Notes under the pieces: model-generated
Told to the model about the DNA's origin: nothing
The model's database searches: none
What the model saw: only the letters and a program-made list of their open reading frames with translations
In this document: one piece after another, positions 12,127 through 28,808 of the stretch
How the letters are laid out: the number at the start of each line of letters is the position of its first letter
Position numbering within the stretch: the stretch's first letter is position 1
Origin: Chrysoporthe austroafricana
Lineage: Eukaryota > Ascomycota > Sordariomycetes > Diaporthales > Cryphonectriaceae
DNA: 64,000 bases
Direction: 5' to 3'
NCBI GenBank assembly: GCA_001051155.2
Contig: JYIP02000005.1
Span: forward strand, 310,001 to 374,000
Program-made: the position numbers and the translations under genes

Positions 12127-12164
12127 AGAGGAAAAAGAAAACGAGTTAAAACAAAGCAAGAGTC

Positions 12165-14389
<2,225 letters not shown>

Positions 14390-15006
14390 GTCCTCTCGAT
14401 GGGTAATTGCTCAGGCAACAGGTCGCTTGATGTCTGGCCATATGTTGCAAATTCGTGGTTCCGCCATTACTTGGGCATCCAATGATTCACGTATGTCTTT
14501 CAGGCCGTTGTCTCTCAAGCCGCTTCTGTGAAGTCTTCCTCGTGGCATCTGAGAATTAGGACTGCTTGCGATCGTTACTGTCTGGTGCCTATAGCGTTCT
14601 CTATTACGTTCTACACGTCGCCGGCGATAGAAGACAACCTACCCAATTTCCCAGAGGGACAGCCGCGTAGCACCCCATACTACTATCTCGTTGAGCTGGC
14701 ATGACCAGTCCAGTAAATTAGGGATCAACGAACGGTATTGCTGAAGAAAATCCGAGGCATTAGAAGGAGATGGTCCGTAAAACTGCCAGAAGCATGACAC
14801 CTCTTTGTTCTTAACAAACACACATCAGATTGACAGAATCGTCTCGCTCCAGGGGTCCGACGTGCCAGTCATCTCGAAACCTATTGGTAGTCATTACCCT
14901 CTCTTGTAGGGAAGTATTACGCTTATGAAGTCGTGGAATAGAAACAGCTCGAGCGGCGCGCCCCGTTAGGGCTTACAGCAACCGGATACCCACCCCGCCC
15001 TCCGTC
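14390..15006. other. Intergenic region between convergent flavoprotein and P450
   Basis: The 617-nt space between two 3' ends is AT-richer than its neighbours. No open frame here looks coding. Confidence 0.5.
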
Positions 15007-16674
15007 TCACTCCTCGGCCGTCCTCCTCTTCACGCGTATCGTGGCCTTGAAAGGCGGCGTCCTGTTCACCCCGAACCAGGCATTCTGCGGCCGCGACTCC
15101 TGGAACTCGAAGTCGTAGTGCATCACGACGTAGGCCAGCATGAGCTTCAGCTCGCTCGACGCGAAGAACCGGCCGGGGCACGCGTGCCGCCCGTGGCCGA
15201 ACGCGGCGAACTCGGGGCTCGTCGTGGCGAACGCCTGCCGGGCCCTCTCCACGTGCCCGCCGTCGCCCTCGCCCTCGGCCGCGGCCGCCCGCTGCCTCTT
15301 CTCGGCGAAGCGGAACGGCCGGAACGCCTCCGGGTCCGGGTAGATGGCCGGGTCGTGCAGGACGGGGTACGCGTGGGTGCCGATGCTGGTGCCCGGAGCG
15401 AGGTGCACGCCGGAGGGCGTGGTGACGCCGCGCGGGGCGACGACGATGCGCAGGGAGGCCAGCGGCACGAACGAGTTGAGGCGGGAGGACTCGCGCATGA
15501 CACTGTCGAGCCGCGGCATGTCGGCCAGGCTGCGCTTGGTCCAGGCGCCGCCGTGGAGGGCGAGGGCGCCGGCGATCTCGGCGCGCAGCTCGTCGACGTA
15601 GCGCCGACCGTCGGCCGCGCCCGCGCAGGCGAGGTCCAGGAGGACGCCCGTGATGGAGAAGGACGAGGTGTGGATGGCCGCGAAGTTGAGGAGGAGGATG
15701 CGACCCGCCAGCGTGTCGACGCGCCCGAGGTACGGGTCGCCCGACTCCTTGGCCTGCTGGATCGACCACTGTAGGAAGTCGTTGGGCGCCTCGGCGGCCT
15801 TCTTCTCGGTGTCCGGGTTGCTCTGCTGGGCGTCGTACTCGCGGAGCCGCCGGCGGATCTCCTCCCTCAGGAGGCCGTAGAACCTGCTCGTGTGGATCCG
15901 GTTCGGCACGGTGAGGAACAGCGCCACGAGGGGCCTCAGGGGCCCCCACGGCAGCCTCAGCAGCACCGAGCTGATGGGCACGTCCTGAGCGTACGCGATG
16001 CCGTTGTCCAGCAGCCTCTCGTCGCGGCACAGCGGCAGGCCGACGAAGATGCGGTTCGTCACCCTCCCGATCGCGCGCTGCATCGTGGTGTACACGCAGA
16101 CCTCGCGCGTCTCCCCGGCCTGCGAGCCCCAGAGGTCATCGATGCTCGCGCGGATCTCGTCGACCAGGTCCGGGACGAGGTTGCCGACCTCGCGCGTCAG
16201 CTTCCTGGGGATCAGGTCGTGATGGACAGGCTTGAGGTTCAGCTCGTTGTCGATGACGGTGTACTTCAGCTGGAGCGATTCGGCCACCGAGGCGTTGATG
16301 CTGATGGCGCTGTCGGGACGGTCGAGGAACCACTGGTACTCCCGCAAGGGCAGCACGACATGGTCCGCCGAGCCGGCGACAGGAATGATGCAGGTCTTGT
16401 CCTTGTACTGGTAGGCATCCCTTAGGGTGGACTCTATGTTGCGGAGGTTTCGCCACCGCGCCCGGAGGACGGGAAAGAACTCGCCCTCCTTCGCGCCGAC
16501 GATGGGGACATCGGGTAGCTTGATGGAGGACAGGAAGAGGGCAGAGTATACTGCGTACAATGCGTACGCAGCAAGAAGCAAGAGCAGGGCCAGGACGGCC
16601 GGGCGGTCTTGTATGTCCAACATGGTATCAAGTCGCCATGTCGCCATAGTGCGAGCCATACTGAGTAGAGACAT
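15007..16674 (-). CDS. Cytochrome P450 monooxygenase, membrane-anchored
   Basis: An intronless frame of 555 aa from the ATG at 16674; the ATG at 16623 (538 aa) is equally possible. A hydrophobic anchor (about residues 26-48) is followed by an LPDVPIVG hinge. P450 hallmarks appear in order: helix-I segment AAIHTSSFSITG (about 330), where the usual AGxDT is replaced by the fungal AxHTSS form; K-helix ExxR in MRESSRLNS (about 393); the FRPFRF segment; and the haem loop FGHGRHACPGRFFASSELKL (about 489-508), with Cys as the thiolate ligand. The enzyme is expected on the ER membrane, fed by a P450 reductase. The substrate is unknown. The helix-I form is common in fungal secondary-metabolism P450s. 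Convergence with the flavoprotein may indicate a shared pathway. Confidence 0.93.
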   Translation of the reverse strand: MSLLSMARTMATWRLDTMLDIQDRPAVLALLLLLAAYALYAVYSALFLSSIKLPDVPIVGAKEGEFFPVLRARWRNLRNIESTLRDAYQYKDKTCIIPVAGSADHVVLPLREYQWFLDRPDSAISINASVAESLQLKYTVIDNELNLKPVHHDLIPRKLTREVGNLVPDLVDEIRASIDDLWGSQAGETREVCVYTTMQRAIGRVTNRIFVGLPLCRDERLLDNGIAYAQDVPISSVLLRLPWGPLRPLVALFLTVPNRIHTSRFYGLLREEIRRRLREYDAQQSNPDTEKKAAEAPNDFLQWSIQQAKESGDPYLGRVDTLAGRILLLNFAAIHTSSFSITGVLLDLACAGAADGRRYVDELRAEIAGALALHGGAWTKRSLADMPRLDSVMRESSRLNSFVPLASLRIVVAPRGVTTPSGVHLAPGTSIGTHAYPVLHDPAIYPDPEAFRPFRFAEKRQRAAAAEGEGDGGHVERARQAFATTSPEFAAFGHGRHACPGRFFASSELKLMLAYVVMHYDFEFQESRPQNAWFGVNRTPPFKATIRVKRRTAEE

Positions 16675-17336
16675 GAATCTCCCAGGAGCATGCTGAAGTC
16701 GACCACTCGCCAATCTTATATTCCCAACGTGGACCACCTGGCAGCGTCCCCGGATGACCCACCTTCCGTCATGCCCCGGCGCACCTGATTCCACAACAAT
16801 GGCACGTAGAGTGGATATGCACACCATCGCTGTGACGGTGCCCACCAAAAGGATGCGGAGGAGCCAGACATCCCTGTGGTAATCGTCGTGAATCCTGCCA
16901 ACACTGCAACCTTCCTTACTCGTCTCATGTTGGCCCTCCTACTATTCTCCTGGCCGAAGATCCGTTCCAACACCTTTGCGGATTCTTTGTGTGGTGATTG
17001 GTTACAGCCAGAGGTCGTGATATGTCAGCACGTCTTCACAGGAAGGGTGTTGGTGTTCACCGAGTCTCCAAGGCCAACAATCGGAGACGTAGTCTTTGCT
17101 TGCACGCCCACAAGTAAGCAAGACGGTGAAGGACTCGCGGGCTCCGGTGCCACTGGGATGGGGTACAGAAGATATACGTTCTATTAATAGGTAAGTGGTC
17201 CATCCCACCGAGACCCGGGACTAGAGAGGCAGCTACAACATTAGACAGCAGACGCGGGTATAATCAAGGTATAACCAGGAGAAGCGCAACAACGCCAGTC
17301 AGCCGTACTCATAGGGAATTTCCCCCACGCCCCCTC
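16675..17336. other. Intergenic region upstream of the P450
   Basis: This 0.66-kb stretch lies between the P450 5' end and the 3' end of the C2 gene; both are on the minus strand. It presumably holds the P450 promoter. No gene is seen. Confidence 0.5.
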
Positions 17337-19170
17337 TCAAGCATGATGCTCCCCAGTGCTCTTCTTGCCGCCGCCGAGTGACAGCTCCCTAAGCCTGTGC
17401 GGGTCCTCGAGCAGATCGAGCGCCACGCCCTTCTTGCTCTTGTAGTGGCGGTGCCCGTCATCATCGCTCGAGACCAAGTCGCTCAGCCTGCTCTCGTCGT
17501 CACTGCTCACGTCGCTGGAGTCGGGGCTGCGGTTCTGGACCATCTTGATCATCTGGCCCTCCTTCTTCTTGATCTTCAGCTGGTTCTCCTTGAGCTTCTG
17601 GAGCTCCTCGTCCTCCCAGTGCATGGCGACGATGCCGAGCCCCGGGAAGTTCCGCTGCAGGAACTCGCGGAGGTGGGGCAGCTGGTGCTTGTCCGGGCGG
17701 TAGGTGCCGCTGTCGTTGTCGATGATGAGCTGGTAGTGCCTCGGGTCCGACGGCGGGGCGGCGGCGGGCGGGCCGTCGGAGAGCTCGTCGGCGGGGTGGG
17801 TCGGCTCGTTGACATGCGGGTCGCCCTGGTGCTCCGGGGCGTCGGGCTTCGCGAGGCGCCGTATGAAGAACTCGCCCGAGAAGGCGATGTAGGTCGCGAC
17901 GTCGGAGTGCATGGTGTGCTTGGAGAGGAAGTCGATGCCGAACTCCTTGCCGGTCTCGGTGAAGCGCATGAGGCCGTCGAGGGTGATGACGTACGTGAAG
18001 ATGCGGCCGCCCTCGTCGAAGTGGGCCATGCGCAGGAAGTGGAGGGACGCGTCCTCGGTGCAGGCCTTGAACTGGCCCCACTGCGTGGACGAGTTGAAGG
18101 TGTAGATGCGGTTGTGCTGTTTGTGCAGCACGTTGTGCAGGATCTTGCCGCGGATGCCCTTCCCGGTGAACATGGGCCCGACCCAGCCCTTGAACTCAAC
18201 GAAGCGGTGATAGAGGTGCTCCGGGACGGGGCCCTGCAGCTGGAGCTCGTTGGCCTGGAAGCTGAGAGGCGAAGAAGGAAGAAGGAAAAAAATGTCAGCC
18301 CGCAGACCTAGGGAACGAACCGCCCGGGCGCGCACGGGATACTCACTCGTATTTCTGGAGGGACCTGTCGTCCTGGTCCTTCTCGTCCTCCTCCGAGTCC
18401 TCGTTAACCTTGATGCCGGTCAGCCTGCCGAGCATGGGGCTGAAGTGCTTGAAGTAGATGCTCGGGCCGACGGTGTACATCTGGGCGCCGAAGCCCTCGG
18501 AGCGGCCGATGACGTCGATGCTCAGGTGGAGGCGGCCGGTCATGGAGGCGCCCTTCTCGAGGGTGCTCGTGACGGCCTTGAAGAAGTAGGCGCGCTTGCT
18601 CCCCATGCGCTTCTTGACGTCGAACCACTGGCCGTCGGGACCGAGGGACCAGCCCTCGCCGATCTGGGCGCACTCGTAGGTGACGTTGCCCAGGCGGTCG
18701 TCGCGGTCGGGGTAGTCCTCGTCGTAGAGGCGGCACTTGAGCCGGAAGCCGGCGGAGGGCACGTTAGCGACGATCCACTCCTCGTCCCAGACGGGCGACG
18801 TGGTGTTGCGGATGGCGTTGGTCCGCTTGACCAGGAGCGGGTCCTCCTTGTGCCTCCGGGGGATCGGGGCGGTCAGGGTGGCGGTGAGGAAGGGGTCGGC
18901 GGCGCGGGTGGTGAGGTCGGCGGCGGGGAGGTTCTCGGCGCGGTGGAAGACGAAGCGGACGGTCCAGCCGGGCGGCGCCTCGGGGAAGGGCGTGGGGTCG
19001 TAGCCGCCGGGCGGGTTGGCCTTGTCCTTCAGCTCGTCCTTCTTATCGGTGAGCTTGTGCTTGAGGCCCTCGAGGCCGGACGCGCGCGCCTCGTCCTGGC
19101 CGGCGCCGGCGGGAGCGTCCTGCGCGTCCTGCGCGTCCTGCGGCGCGGCAGTGGGAGCGGCGTCAGACAT
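17337..19170 (-). CDS. Fungal C2-domain protein
   Basis: Two exons, 19170-18347 and 18261-17337 (582 aa), joined as QKYD-FQANELQLQ. The start at MSDAAPTAA was chosen over upstream in-frame ATGs because those fall in the CTGT-repeat leader. After a charged, Ala/Gln-rich N-terminus, a C2 domain covers about residues 65-190: WTVRFVFHRAENLPAADL, the TTSPVWDEEW core, and acidic loops (LYDEDYPDRDDRLGN) able to bind calcium. A long C-terminal region without a named domain follows. It includes FKGWVGPMFTGKGIRGKILH and a basic, Ser/Asp-rich tail ending in a GGGKKS segment. It probably binds membrane phospholipids. It is known to me only as a conserved uncharacterised fungal C2 protein. Confidence 0.82.
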
Positions 19171-21311
19171 GCTTCTCTGTGCTGGGCAGGCTGTGGTCCG
19201 TGATGCGATGGGTGCTCGGCGCCGAGAACGACGACGGGGCTGCGGCGCTGACAGGCTCGACGTGGCTGTCTGCCCTTCCTGACGCGATATGCGGCTTGGC
19301 TTCTGCGCAGGGCTGCTGCTGCTGCTGCGGATCGACGGCTGGCTCGGCGATCTGGACCCTCCCTGCGGTGAGGGCGACGCTTCTCTCTCTAGCTGGCTGG
19401 CTGTCTGTCTGTGTGCCTGTCTGTCTGTGTGTCTGTCTGTGTGTCTGTCTGTGTGTCTGTCTGTCTGTCTGTCAGTCCGTCTGTCCTTCTTCCACGCCAG
19501 CAGCGACACGCGCGGATGACTTACATTTTCTCGGGAGGGGCTGACCAGGGGCCTCGCGTCCAGTCCAGGCGAGAAGAGGGGCCCTTGGACCCTTCGGTTT
19601 TTCTGGCGGTCAGCCACACACGATGACGACCCGCTTTTGCTTCTCTTCGTGCACGCGCACGGCGCTCAGCGAGCGTCTCGCGCCGTATCTCGTCTTCCAG
19701 CTTAAGGCGCCGCGTGCTGTCGCTGTCGACAGGCTTTCCAGGTCCCACTGGGTCGAGACAGGCGGCGTGGGAAGGGCGGGGCAGCATGAAGAAGAAGGGA
19801 TTCCGAGGGCAGAATGCCCTGCCTGGCCTGGCGGGTGGGGTGCTAATATGATGCCATGCTGAGACGGGCACAATCAGGGCCGCTCCCTCACCTCAGCCCC
19901 GTTCGCCGCAGCTCCTCGCGTTCTCGAGGGAAACAAGGCCCTGACGTCATCGCCACTGCCCGGCGCATTCCAGGGTCTGTCATAGCACCGTAGTCTCGCG
20001 TAGTCTCGTAGTACATGGTACATAGTCAGCGTATATTGTTTACATATTACTAGCACGTACTGAATGACTTACTTACACGCCTTGCTCAGCTCAACCTTCG
20101 CTGGCCGGTGCCGATACCGGCAAGAATAGCGATGATGGGTTGGTCGAGATGAGAGAGCATCCATCCTGTCACGCCTGTCTTCTGTACCGAGGCGCTGATT
20201 CAGTTCAGTCCTCACGAGGCTGTCTTCGGGACAATTCGACCGTGGAAGTCATACGGTCTAGGAACCGTCATGTCCTTACTGCTTGCCCAGGCATGGTATG
20301 TACCGTAGGTCCACCATCCTTCTGACGGGCCTACTCCAATAGTTTACTGGGCCTCAAGTATGGCATCAGGGCATGTCCGGCCTTGCTTCCTGGGATTCAC
20401 GATCTGTTGATAGTGTTTGCATCCCAGCCGCACTTCGTCTCGAGCCGCGGATGGCTGAGGGGTTCAGGCGAGGTAGGCAGTGGAGAAAACACAGCACACG
20501 CCTGGCAAAGCCTCTCGGAACTCTTCGAGTCCGGAACAGGACATATTGGGCATTCAGCAGTGGCCGTGGCAATGGCAATGGTAATGGTCACGGCCAGTCA
20601 TTCATACTCACATTCCATAATCAGGTAAGCGGCGGCGTCAGCACAGCATACCGGTAGGGCTGCAACACCACCCTGTGGGTAGCACTGCTGATTGCTATGG
20701 CTGCTTCTGCACAGGCAGCGAGCGCCCTTGATGCGTGTCGCCGTTTCAGTCGTCGCGCCGGAGGAGGGATCGCAGGATTCACGGTATAGCACAACGCTGT
20801 CGGTATGTTCCTGGGCCTCCCTCCGTGCCCTTGTGCCGTGCCGCATGGTCCTGGGCCAGGGCCGCACCAACCCCAGCAGTAGGGACGCCATCCTGCAAGG
20901 GCTCCCCAAAGTAACCTCACAACGCAGGGAAGCGTGTCGATATCTCGAATCACGCCGCCATGGCATGTCGCACAGGATCAGGCCCCCAAACCCACCACAG
21001 CACTGCAGCAGCGTTTTGTTAGACCCCATTCGTCTCTAGTTTACTAAGGGCGCACATAGTCTCAGGCTCAAATGCATGCCAGGATGGATGAAGAAACGCT
21101 AGGCGAAAGGTTGGGCGCCCTTCTCACGCCTGCGAGGGCGGGGCGGCGCATATATCTAAGCGTGTGAGCCCCGTCAATGTGCCTCCAGACGGCCACTGTC
21201 CCATCTCCCGGACAGCAAAACGGAGGGCCATCTCTTTTCTGGCGGTGCACAGGAATCTCCTTATCCAACTCTCGTGCGCCTACAACGCACCTAGAACGCA
21301 GCCTGCCCGTG
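19171..21311. other. Divergent intergenic region
   Basis: The promoters of the C2 gene (minus) and the SAT4-like gene (plus) face each other across 2.1 kb. It holds the CTGT repeat, several GTAC-rich short palindromes around 20005-20055 and near 20293, and a TATATA at about 21149. The open frames are short and unlike known proteins. Confidence 0.5.
19396..19485. repeat. (CTGT/GTGT)n imperfect microsatellite
   Basis: About 90 nt of mixed CTGT and GTGT units, 225-315 nt upstream of the C2-protein ATG and probably in its leader or promoter. Confidence 0.9.
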
Positions 21312-22623
21312 ATGGCTTCAGGTCAGCTGTCTCCCGAGGTCGCTGCACAGGAAAAAGGCCCGGCGATCCTGGCAGCCATGTACACGGTCGAGTCCGTTGC
21401 CACTGTCTTCGTCGTGTCGCGGCTGTTCTGCCGTCGCCGCTTCCTTGGAAAGCTGAATCTCGACGACTATCTCGTCGTCTCCTCTGTAGTATGTCTGCCG
21501 TTACCCAGAGGATTCTGGCCTGTGTGCTGACCAGACATGGCATCTCAACAGATTTGTGAATGGCTGGCCGTAGGGTTCGGCACGGTCAGCGTGGCCTACG
21601 GTAATGGATGCCACTGGGCCACCCTCTCAACCCACGAGAAGGAGAGGGCGATGTTCTGGACCGACATGAGCTTGATCCCGGGCACGATGGCCTTTACACC
21701 ACCCAAGATAGCTGTGGTATCGTTTCTGTGCCAAGTCATGAATCCCAGCCGTTGGCATAAGATCGTTCTTTGGTTCGTTCCATTGGTGTGTTTCATCGAT
21801 GTCATCATTGGAATTGCCATCATGTTTGCGCAGTGTATCCCAGTCGAATCGCAATGGAATTTCGCCATCGAGGGAGAATGCTGGAGCATAGACGTGCTTA
21901 TCAACTTCTCCTATTTTGCTAGTGGTGAGTCCCCTAGCAATGAACGAAAGGTCTTGTCCTCCTTACCATGTAAATCCTCTAACTCGTCTCGGCAGTATTG
22001 GCCGCCGCAGCCGATCTCTATCTAGCCATATACCCAGCGATCGTGATATATAAGCTTCAGATGAAGAAGGATAAGAAGTTAGCTTTAAGCGCCGCCTTAG
22101 GCGCCGGGACCATGTAAGCCCCCCTCCCCTCCAGCACCTGAATTCACCGCCAGTGAAATCAACAAAATATTATAGTGCCACTGCTGTCGCGCTTTACAAG
22201 GCGACTCAGTTGTCAAAACTTGCGAGCCCTGACCCTACATGTAAGTGCACTGTCCTCAGGGTCTTTTGCGCCGCTTTGTGAACTCTGACATGCGGCGATA
22301 CAGACGAGGCAGTGGAGGTGATGGTCTGGACCATTATAGAAGGCAGCACGATCACCATAGCCGCATGCATCCCCACGCTCAAGCCTCTCCTCGAGCTGTG
22401 TCGGGGCAAACGACATGTCCTTCGCAGCTACGGCAACAATGGCAACGACAAGCCCGGACAGTACAGCTACGCACTCTCTGACGCTAGCCAGCGGAAGGCC
22501 ATCGTAGTCGAGGACGCGGACTTCCTGGTCCGGACGAACGTTAAATCAAACGAAAGCGAGGAATACATCCTGAAAGCGCAACCGGTAATTGGCGTGGCCA
22601 TCAGCGAGGGCTTTCACTACTAA
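21312..22623 (+). CDS. SAT4/rhodopsin-like fungal integral membrane protein
   Basis: Five exons: 21312-21488, 21552-21924, 21996-22113, 22176-22240 and 22304-22623 (350 aa, phases consistent). It has the multi-helix layout of the large fungal family named after SAT4 (Pfam 'Rhodopsin', unrelated to retinal opsins). Landmarks are SRLFCRRRFLGKLNLDDYLV, ICEWLAVGFGTVSVAYGNGCH, the ECWSIDVLINFSYFASV helix start, AADLYLAIYPAIVIYKLQM, the ALYKATQLSKLASPDPTY loop and the VWTIIEGSTITIAACIPTLKPLLELC helix. These are typical positions for the family, whose members are plasma-membrane proteins of mostly unknown role; some are CFEM-bearing candidate receptors. No CFEM domain is present here. The tail is cytosolic-type and charged. 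Confidence 0.85.
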
Positions 22624-24285
22624 GTAGGATCCGCAAATAGCAGCCTCGACGAAGGGCGGCGTTGAGGATGACGCAGGCGGCACGGTCCACGAGAGTTTAC
22701 AGAGGTTAAATAGAGCCCGAAACCATAAAACACCCATGGGAAGTCACGTATTCATAAGCTTGGGTTACATACCGACGCAGCGTGTAAGGAGAACTTTCAG
22801 ATCACCAGCCATAGACTCTTATTTAGTTATTTAGCGCAGTCAAGAACCCATGTTGTTTTCTGATGAGTCCCGAACCCTTCATGGGGATCTCAACTCTGGC
22901 CTGGGAGCTTGGATATCAGTCTCCATAAATTGGAAGTCTGACTCTTTCTGGGCACAAGGAATGTTGACAAATTCTCTGCGCCCATCGGCAATCCAATGAT
23001 AACCATTATCACAGTCTGGTGTGATTTATCGGTATAATGAAAAGCAAGACTGCCTGTCGACTACGACTCGGCCAGCATCATAAACCTCCGCCAACGACCA
23101 CTCGTAGGAATCGACTCTTACCCTTTCAGCCTCATTTCTACTCTCAATTATCTAGTATGAGACCATCGACCAAAGGATTGTTGTATTCGTCACAGTATGC
23201 ATGAGCCAGGGCTATCTACTGTTTCGACGCGCTTGAGTATGTCGACACCAGTGCAAAATATTGCCACGATGTACAACGAACTATGAGTACGCCGTGTGCT
23301 ACTATAGTCAATTATAGTATCAAGAGAGCTTTGACACTCCCTTCTACCTAGATCTATAGCAAGATATCGATGTGCGACAACAGACCCGTTTATTTTGCAA
23401 TACATTGAGCAGGTACAGAACTATTGAAGACCACCCGGCGACTCTCCACGCAGCATGTCATCACTGATTGCTCTCTTTGCCGCCCGCGAGGTTACAATGA
23501 GGGACAGCGATGCGGCTATCAAGCTGAACTAGAAGAAGTGTTCCTGGGACAGAAAGTGGTTTCCAACCCATTTCCGCAGGATCCCCACCACTTAACCTTC
23601 ATTTATTCGACCGAGCCGGCCTTGTGTAACGTTGAGCGCGGTTGAGCGGGTGCTCAGTAAGTGCCCAGCATTCGCCAATCACCCATCGAGACACTATCGT
23701 CTGCTTATGGAGTCAGGATACTATGCACAGCGCTAAACCAGGTGCATAATGTCTTGTTTCCGAGGGACCCTATTGTAGCGCAGTCTAAAAAATAGTGTGT
23801 TCTATGCAATTATCTAGAGCAACTGCTTGCGAGCTGACCATCCTCAACTAGGCAGCTTGATCAAATTCGCATCTTGAAGACATGCTTAAAGTTTTCGAAG
23901 TCATTTGGGAAATAGATCCGAAAGGAACTATTTAAAGTATTAGCCAAATGGGTGTGATGTTGTGAACGTTAGTTTGACGCTAGACAAGAAGACATGAAGT
24001 GGTTATCATTGCGAAATCAGACCCGAACTACTAGCAATGAGCTGAGGAGGTGCATTTTTGCGTGTGTACTCATAGAGGTGCAGCCGCAGTCCCGATGTGT
24101 TCCTACTTAAGGTATGTACTTATCGTTCGTATAAGAAGCCCTCCATTTCCTGAGGCATTCCTTGCCAGAGCCCTTTCCTACTCAACTCGCACTGCCTTTC
24201 TCAAACTCCGCCCCAAGTCGTCTTCCCCTTACTCTTCAGTGTAACACAGCCGCTATATACGTAGTTCCAGTGATCATCTAGGAAA
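22624..24285. other. AT-richer gene-poor stretch
   Basis: This 1.66-kb stretch has clearly lower GC than its neighbours, many stop codons in all frames and no recognisable coding remnant. The last 200 nt probably hold the promoter of the decarboxylase gene; TATATAC occurs at about 24254, close to its ATG. Confidence 0.5.
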
Positions 24286-26577
<2,292 letters not shown>

Positions 26578-27343
26578 TGACATATGTGCCCGAGATGGCT
26601 TTGTTGATTATAAAGAAGGGATTTGAAAACATAAATGTCGGACGGAAACGAGGGGAATGAATGAAGTTGGCTTATAGCTTGACGATGGCCCTGACAAGAG
26701 GGCAAGTCTGGGGTCCACAATCGCGCTCTTTACTTCGAAGTATGTCGTTACGTGAAGTTTGTTGTGTTTGAAACAGCTCTTATTACACTCGTAGATTTGA
26801 ATCTGTCACTCCCTAGCCCAACATACGTCGTATTACAGAACAAGCAGACCAGAAAACTGCTTAGTAGCTGTTCGCTTAACTAGTGTCCTGATCGAGAACC
26901 GAACAGACGTTCTAGTTAGACCAAGAGGAGCGAGAGGTAGAAAAGTAGTCATCTAGACGCCCATGCCCCTGCAACAATCACACAAGGCGCCTGTTGTGTG
27001 CCACAGCTTGGAGGTAGAGCCAATCACGGAGGAACAAAAGGGCCGACTATTCGAACCGGTGAAAATGTCTGGCGTTGTTTGCATACAGGCAATGCTGGAG
27101 TATCCAAAGTGAGGCAAGCACTCAGCCTAGTCTGCGTAGTGTGGTTACATATCCTCATATCCAAGGTCCGAGAATTTCGGCTAGAATTACGTCTCTAGTT
27201 GCAGCAGATATTCTAGCGCATTGTGCACTTGTGTAAAGGTTTTGTGGTCCACTCTCGATAGGATTTTGCAGCATATACATAAGGGAAGAAGTCTCCTCTC
27301 GAAACTTAGGATCTAGCGTTCTCAATTGGCACGTCTCAGCATT
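26578..27343. other. Intergenic region between decarboxylase and methyltransferase genes
   Basis: A 0.77-kb AT-richer stretch between two plus-strand genes. It holds the decarboxylase 3' end and the presumed methyltransferase promoter. No gene is seen. Confidence 0.5.
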
Positions 27344-28233
27344 ATGTCTCCCTCCCGAGTTAGCACAACTGGTTCCTCCGTAGGCAAGTGCCTTAATATC
27401 CGCTTTCCTCAAAGTGACCACGCAGACGTAGCTCAAGATGAGGAATGGTGCGAGGTGGTCGAGGACGACACGGTTACCCGAGTCCGCTTCCATGACTACG
27501 CGCACATCTTCAGCATCCCGGGCCTTTACAACCAGCTGTTCGGGGGCCCGGTCTCAGAAACGAAATGTGTCTCGCCACAAGTCATGGCCGGCCTGCTCAG
27601 AGACAACATGAGCCATGTTCTCAGAGGCCAATTGAAAGGAAAGGGCACGGGCCTGCGTGTGTTGGACTTTGGCGCCGGCAATGGAATGATGGGAGAGGAG
27701 ATTCGCAGTCTCTGTCAGTCTTTCGAAGATGGAGCCCTAGCCAGTTCGACGACTATCACCGCCGTGGATATCCTCCCGGAGGCGAAGTTGGCTGCAGATA
27801 GGGACCGACCTCAGGTGTACGACACCTATCTTGTGGCTGATATCACTGAGCACGGGAATGACACGCCGGCCGAAGCAGGGCATGTGCTCCAAGCGCAGGC
27901 TTTCAACGTGCTCGTCTCTGCCAGTGCGCTCTCGTTTGGGGACGCCAGCGCGGACGCTCTCGAGGCGGCAATCTCGCTCGTTGAAGACGGCGGCCTCATC
28001 ATCTTCAACCTGAAGTCAGAGCTTCTGGATGCAGGGTCCAATTGCTCATGGGGCAACGGAAATGAATCGCCACTGCACGGGACAAATGTCTCTCTAAGCT
28101 CATAGAGACAGCGGTGGACCAGCACAGGTTAAGTATCCTCGGGACGAAGACATACCGCCATCGTTTCTCGGTTACGGGACAACCTCTGTATTATACGACC
28201 GTGGTTGCTGTCAAGAGCGGTAATCTCGTGTGA
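27344..28233 (+). pseudogene. Class I SAM-dependent methyltransferase with an apparent C-terminal frameshift
   Basis: An intronless frame from the ATG at 27344 runs 253 aa to a stop at 28105. Motif I is VLDFGAGNGMMGEEI (about residues 106-120), followed by TAVDILPEAK (acidic ribose-binding position), DTYLVADITEH and LVSASALSFGD. This is the Rossmann order of SAM methyltransferases that act on small molecules. After about 28080 the -1-shifted frame carries a family-like C-terminus to 28233 (SKLIETAVDQH, then YRHRFSVTGQPLYYTTVVAVK). No convincing intron joins the two frames, so a one-base loss (or a sequencing error) is likely. If real, the last beta strands are missing and activity is doubtful. 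The substrate is unknown. It lies between a PDC-like gene and an MFS transporter. Confidence 0.72.
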
Positions 28234-28808
28234 CATTTGTTGTAGATATGACGTGATGTGGATGGAGGTTGAGGCTGGGGTCAGATATCCGGAGCGATAA
28301 TGCGTATTATATGTTAGCGCATAATAGCGAACCAAAGAGCATTGCTTCGCCCCCCTCATGTCTAAAAAAAATTACATTATTACTTCATCTCGTAGGAATC
28401 TTTTACATACTACAGGCAATGCTGGACCTGTGGCTGTCGGCGTCACAGTGCGGTCTGGCAATTAACGGATTGAACCCAATTGCATACGGCATCTGTCCTT
28501 GGCTCCTCGAGGCCGGACACAGCCCTCGAGGTGCCTGGTCTGGAACTTACTGTATCTCACCGCCGGCGATTAATCAGTGCTGTCCATCTTGTGCCGCTTC
28601 CGGTCATCGGGCCTGGTCCGGCAGGACGTCGCGCGGGGGATCCACAATCTCGGATATTACCAAGCGTCCCTCACCGGCGTTCAATGGTCTCTACATTTTT
28701 GTGGCTTTTTTCTTTCTCTTCTCGTCTCTACACACTTCAGGCTCCCTCGCACGGACAAGTCCCTCATCCCCCCACGGCCCCTGACTGCCATGCCACCAAG
28801 CCAACACC
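28234..28808. other. Intergenic region, MFS transporter promoter
   Basis: AT-richer at the left and C/T-rich over the last 150 nt before the transporter ATG, as expected for a fungal promoter and leader. No gene is seen. Confidence 0.5.

Larger units (their letters stand above)
10280..12164. other. Divergent intergenic region with tandem repeats and palindromes
   Basis: The promoters of the sulfhydryl oxidase (minus) and the flavoprotein (plus) both lie here. It contains TACCATGGTA palindromes at 10893 and 11335, a decamer tandem repeat at 11221-11270, a (CA/CG)n run near 11635-11650, a TATA box near 11998 and a (GA)n run at about 12098-12125. No coding region was recognised. Confidence 0.6.

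Noticed and set aside
17397..18311. 304-codon plus-strand open frame
   Set aside because: It is antisense to the second exon of the C2 protein and rich in Val/Leu/Arg from codon bias only.
27030..27065. TTCGAA-containing string resembling a tRNA T-arm
   Set aside because: No matching acceptor stem, D-arm or anticodon arm can be placed around it on either strand.
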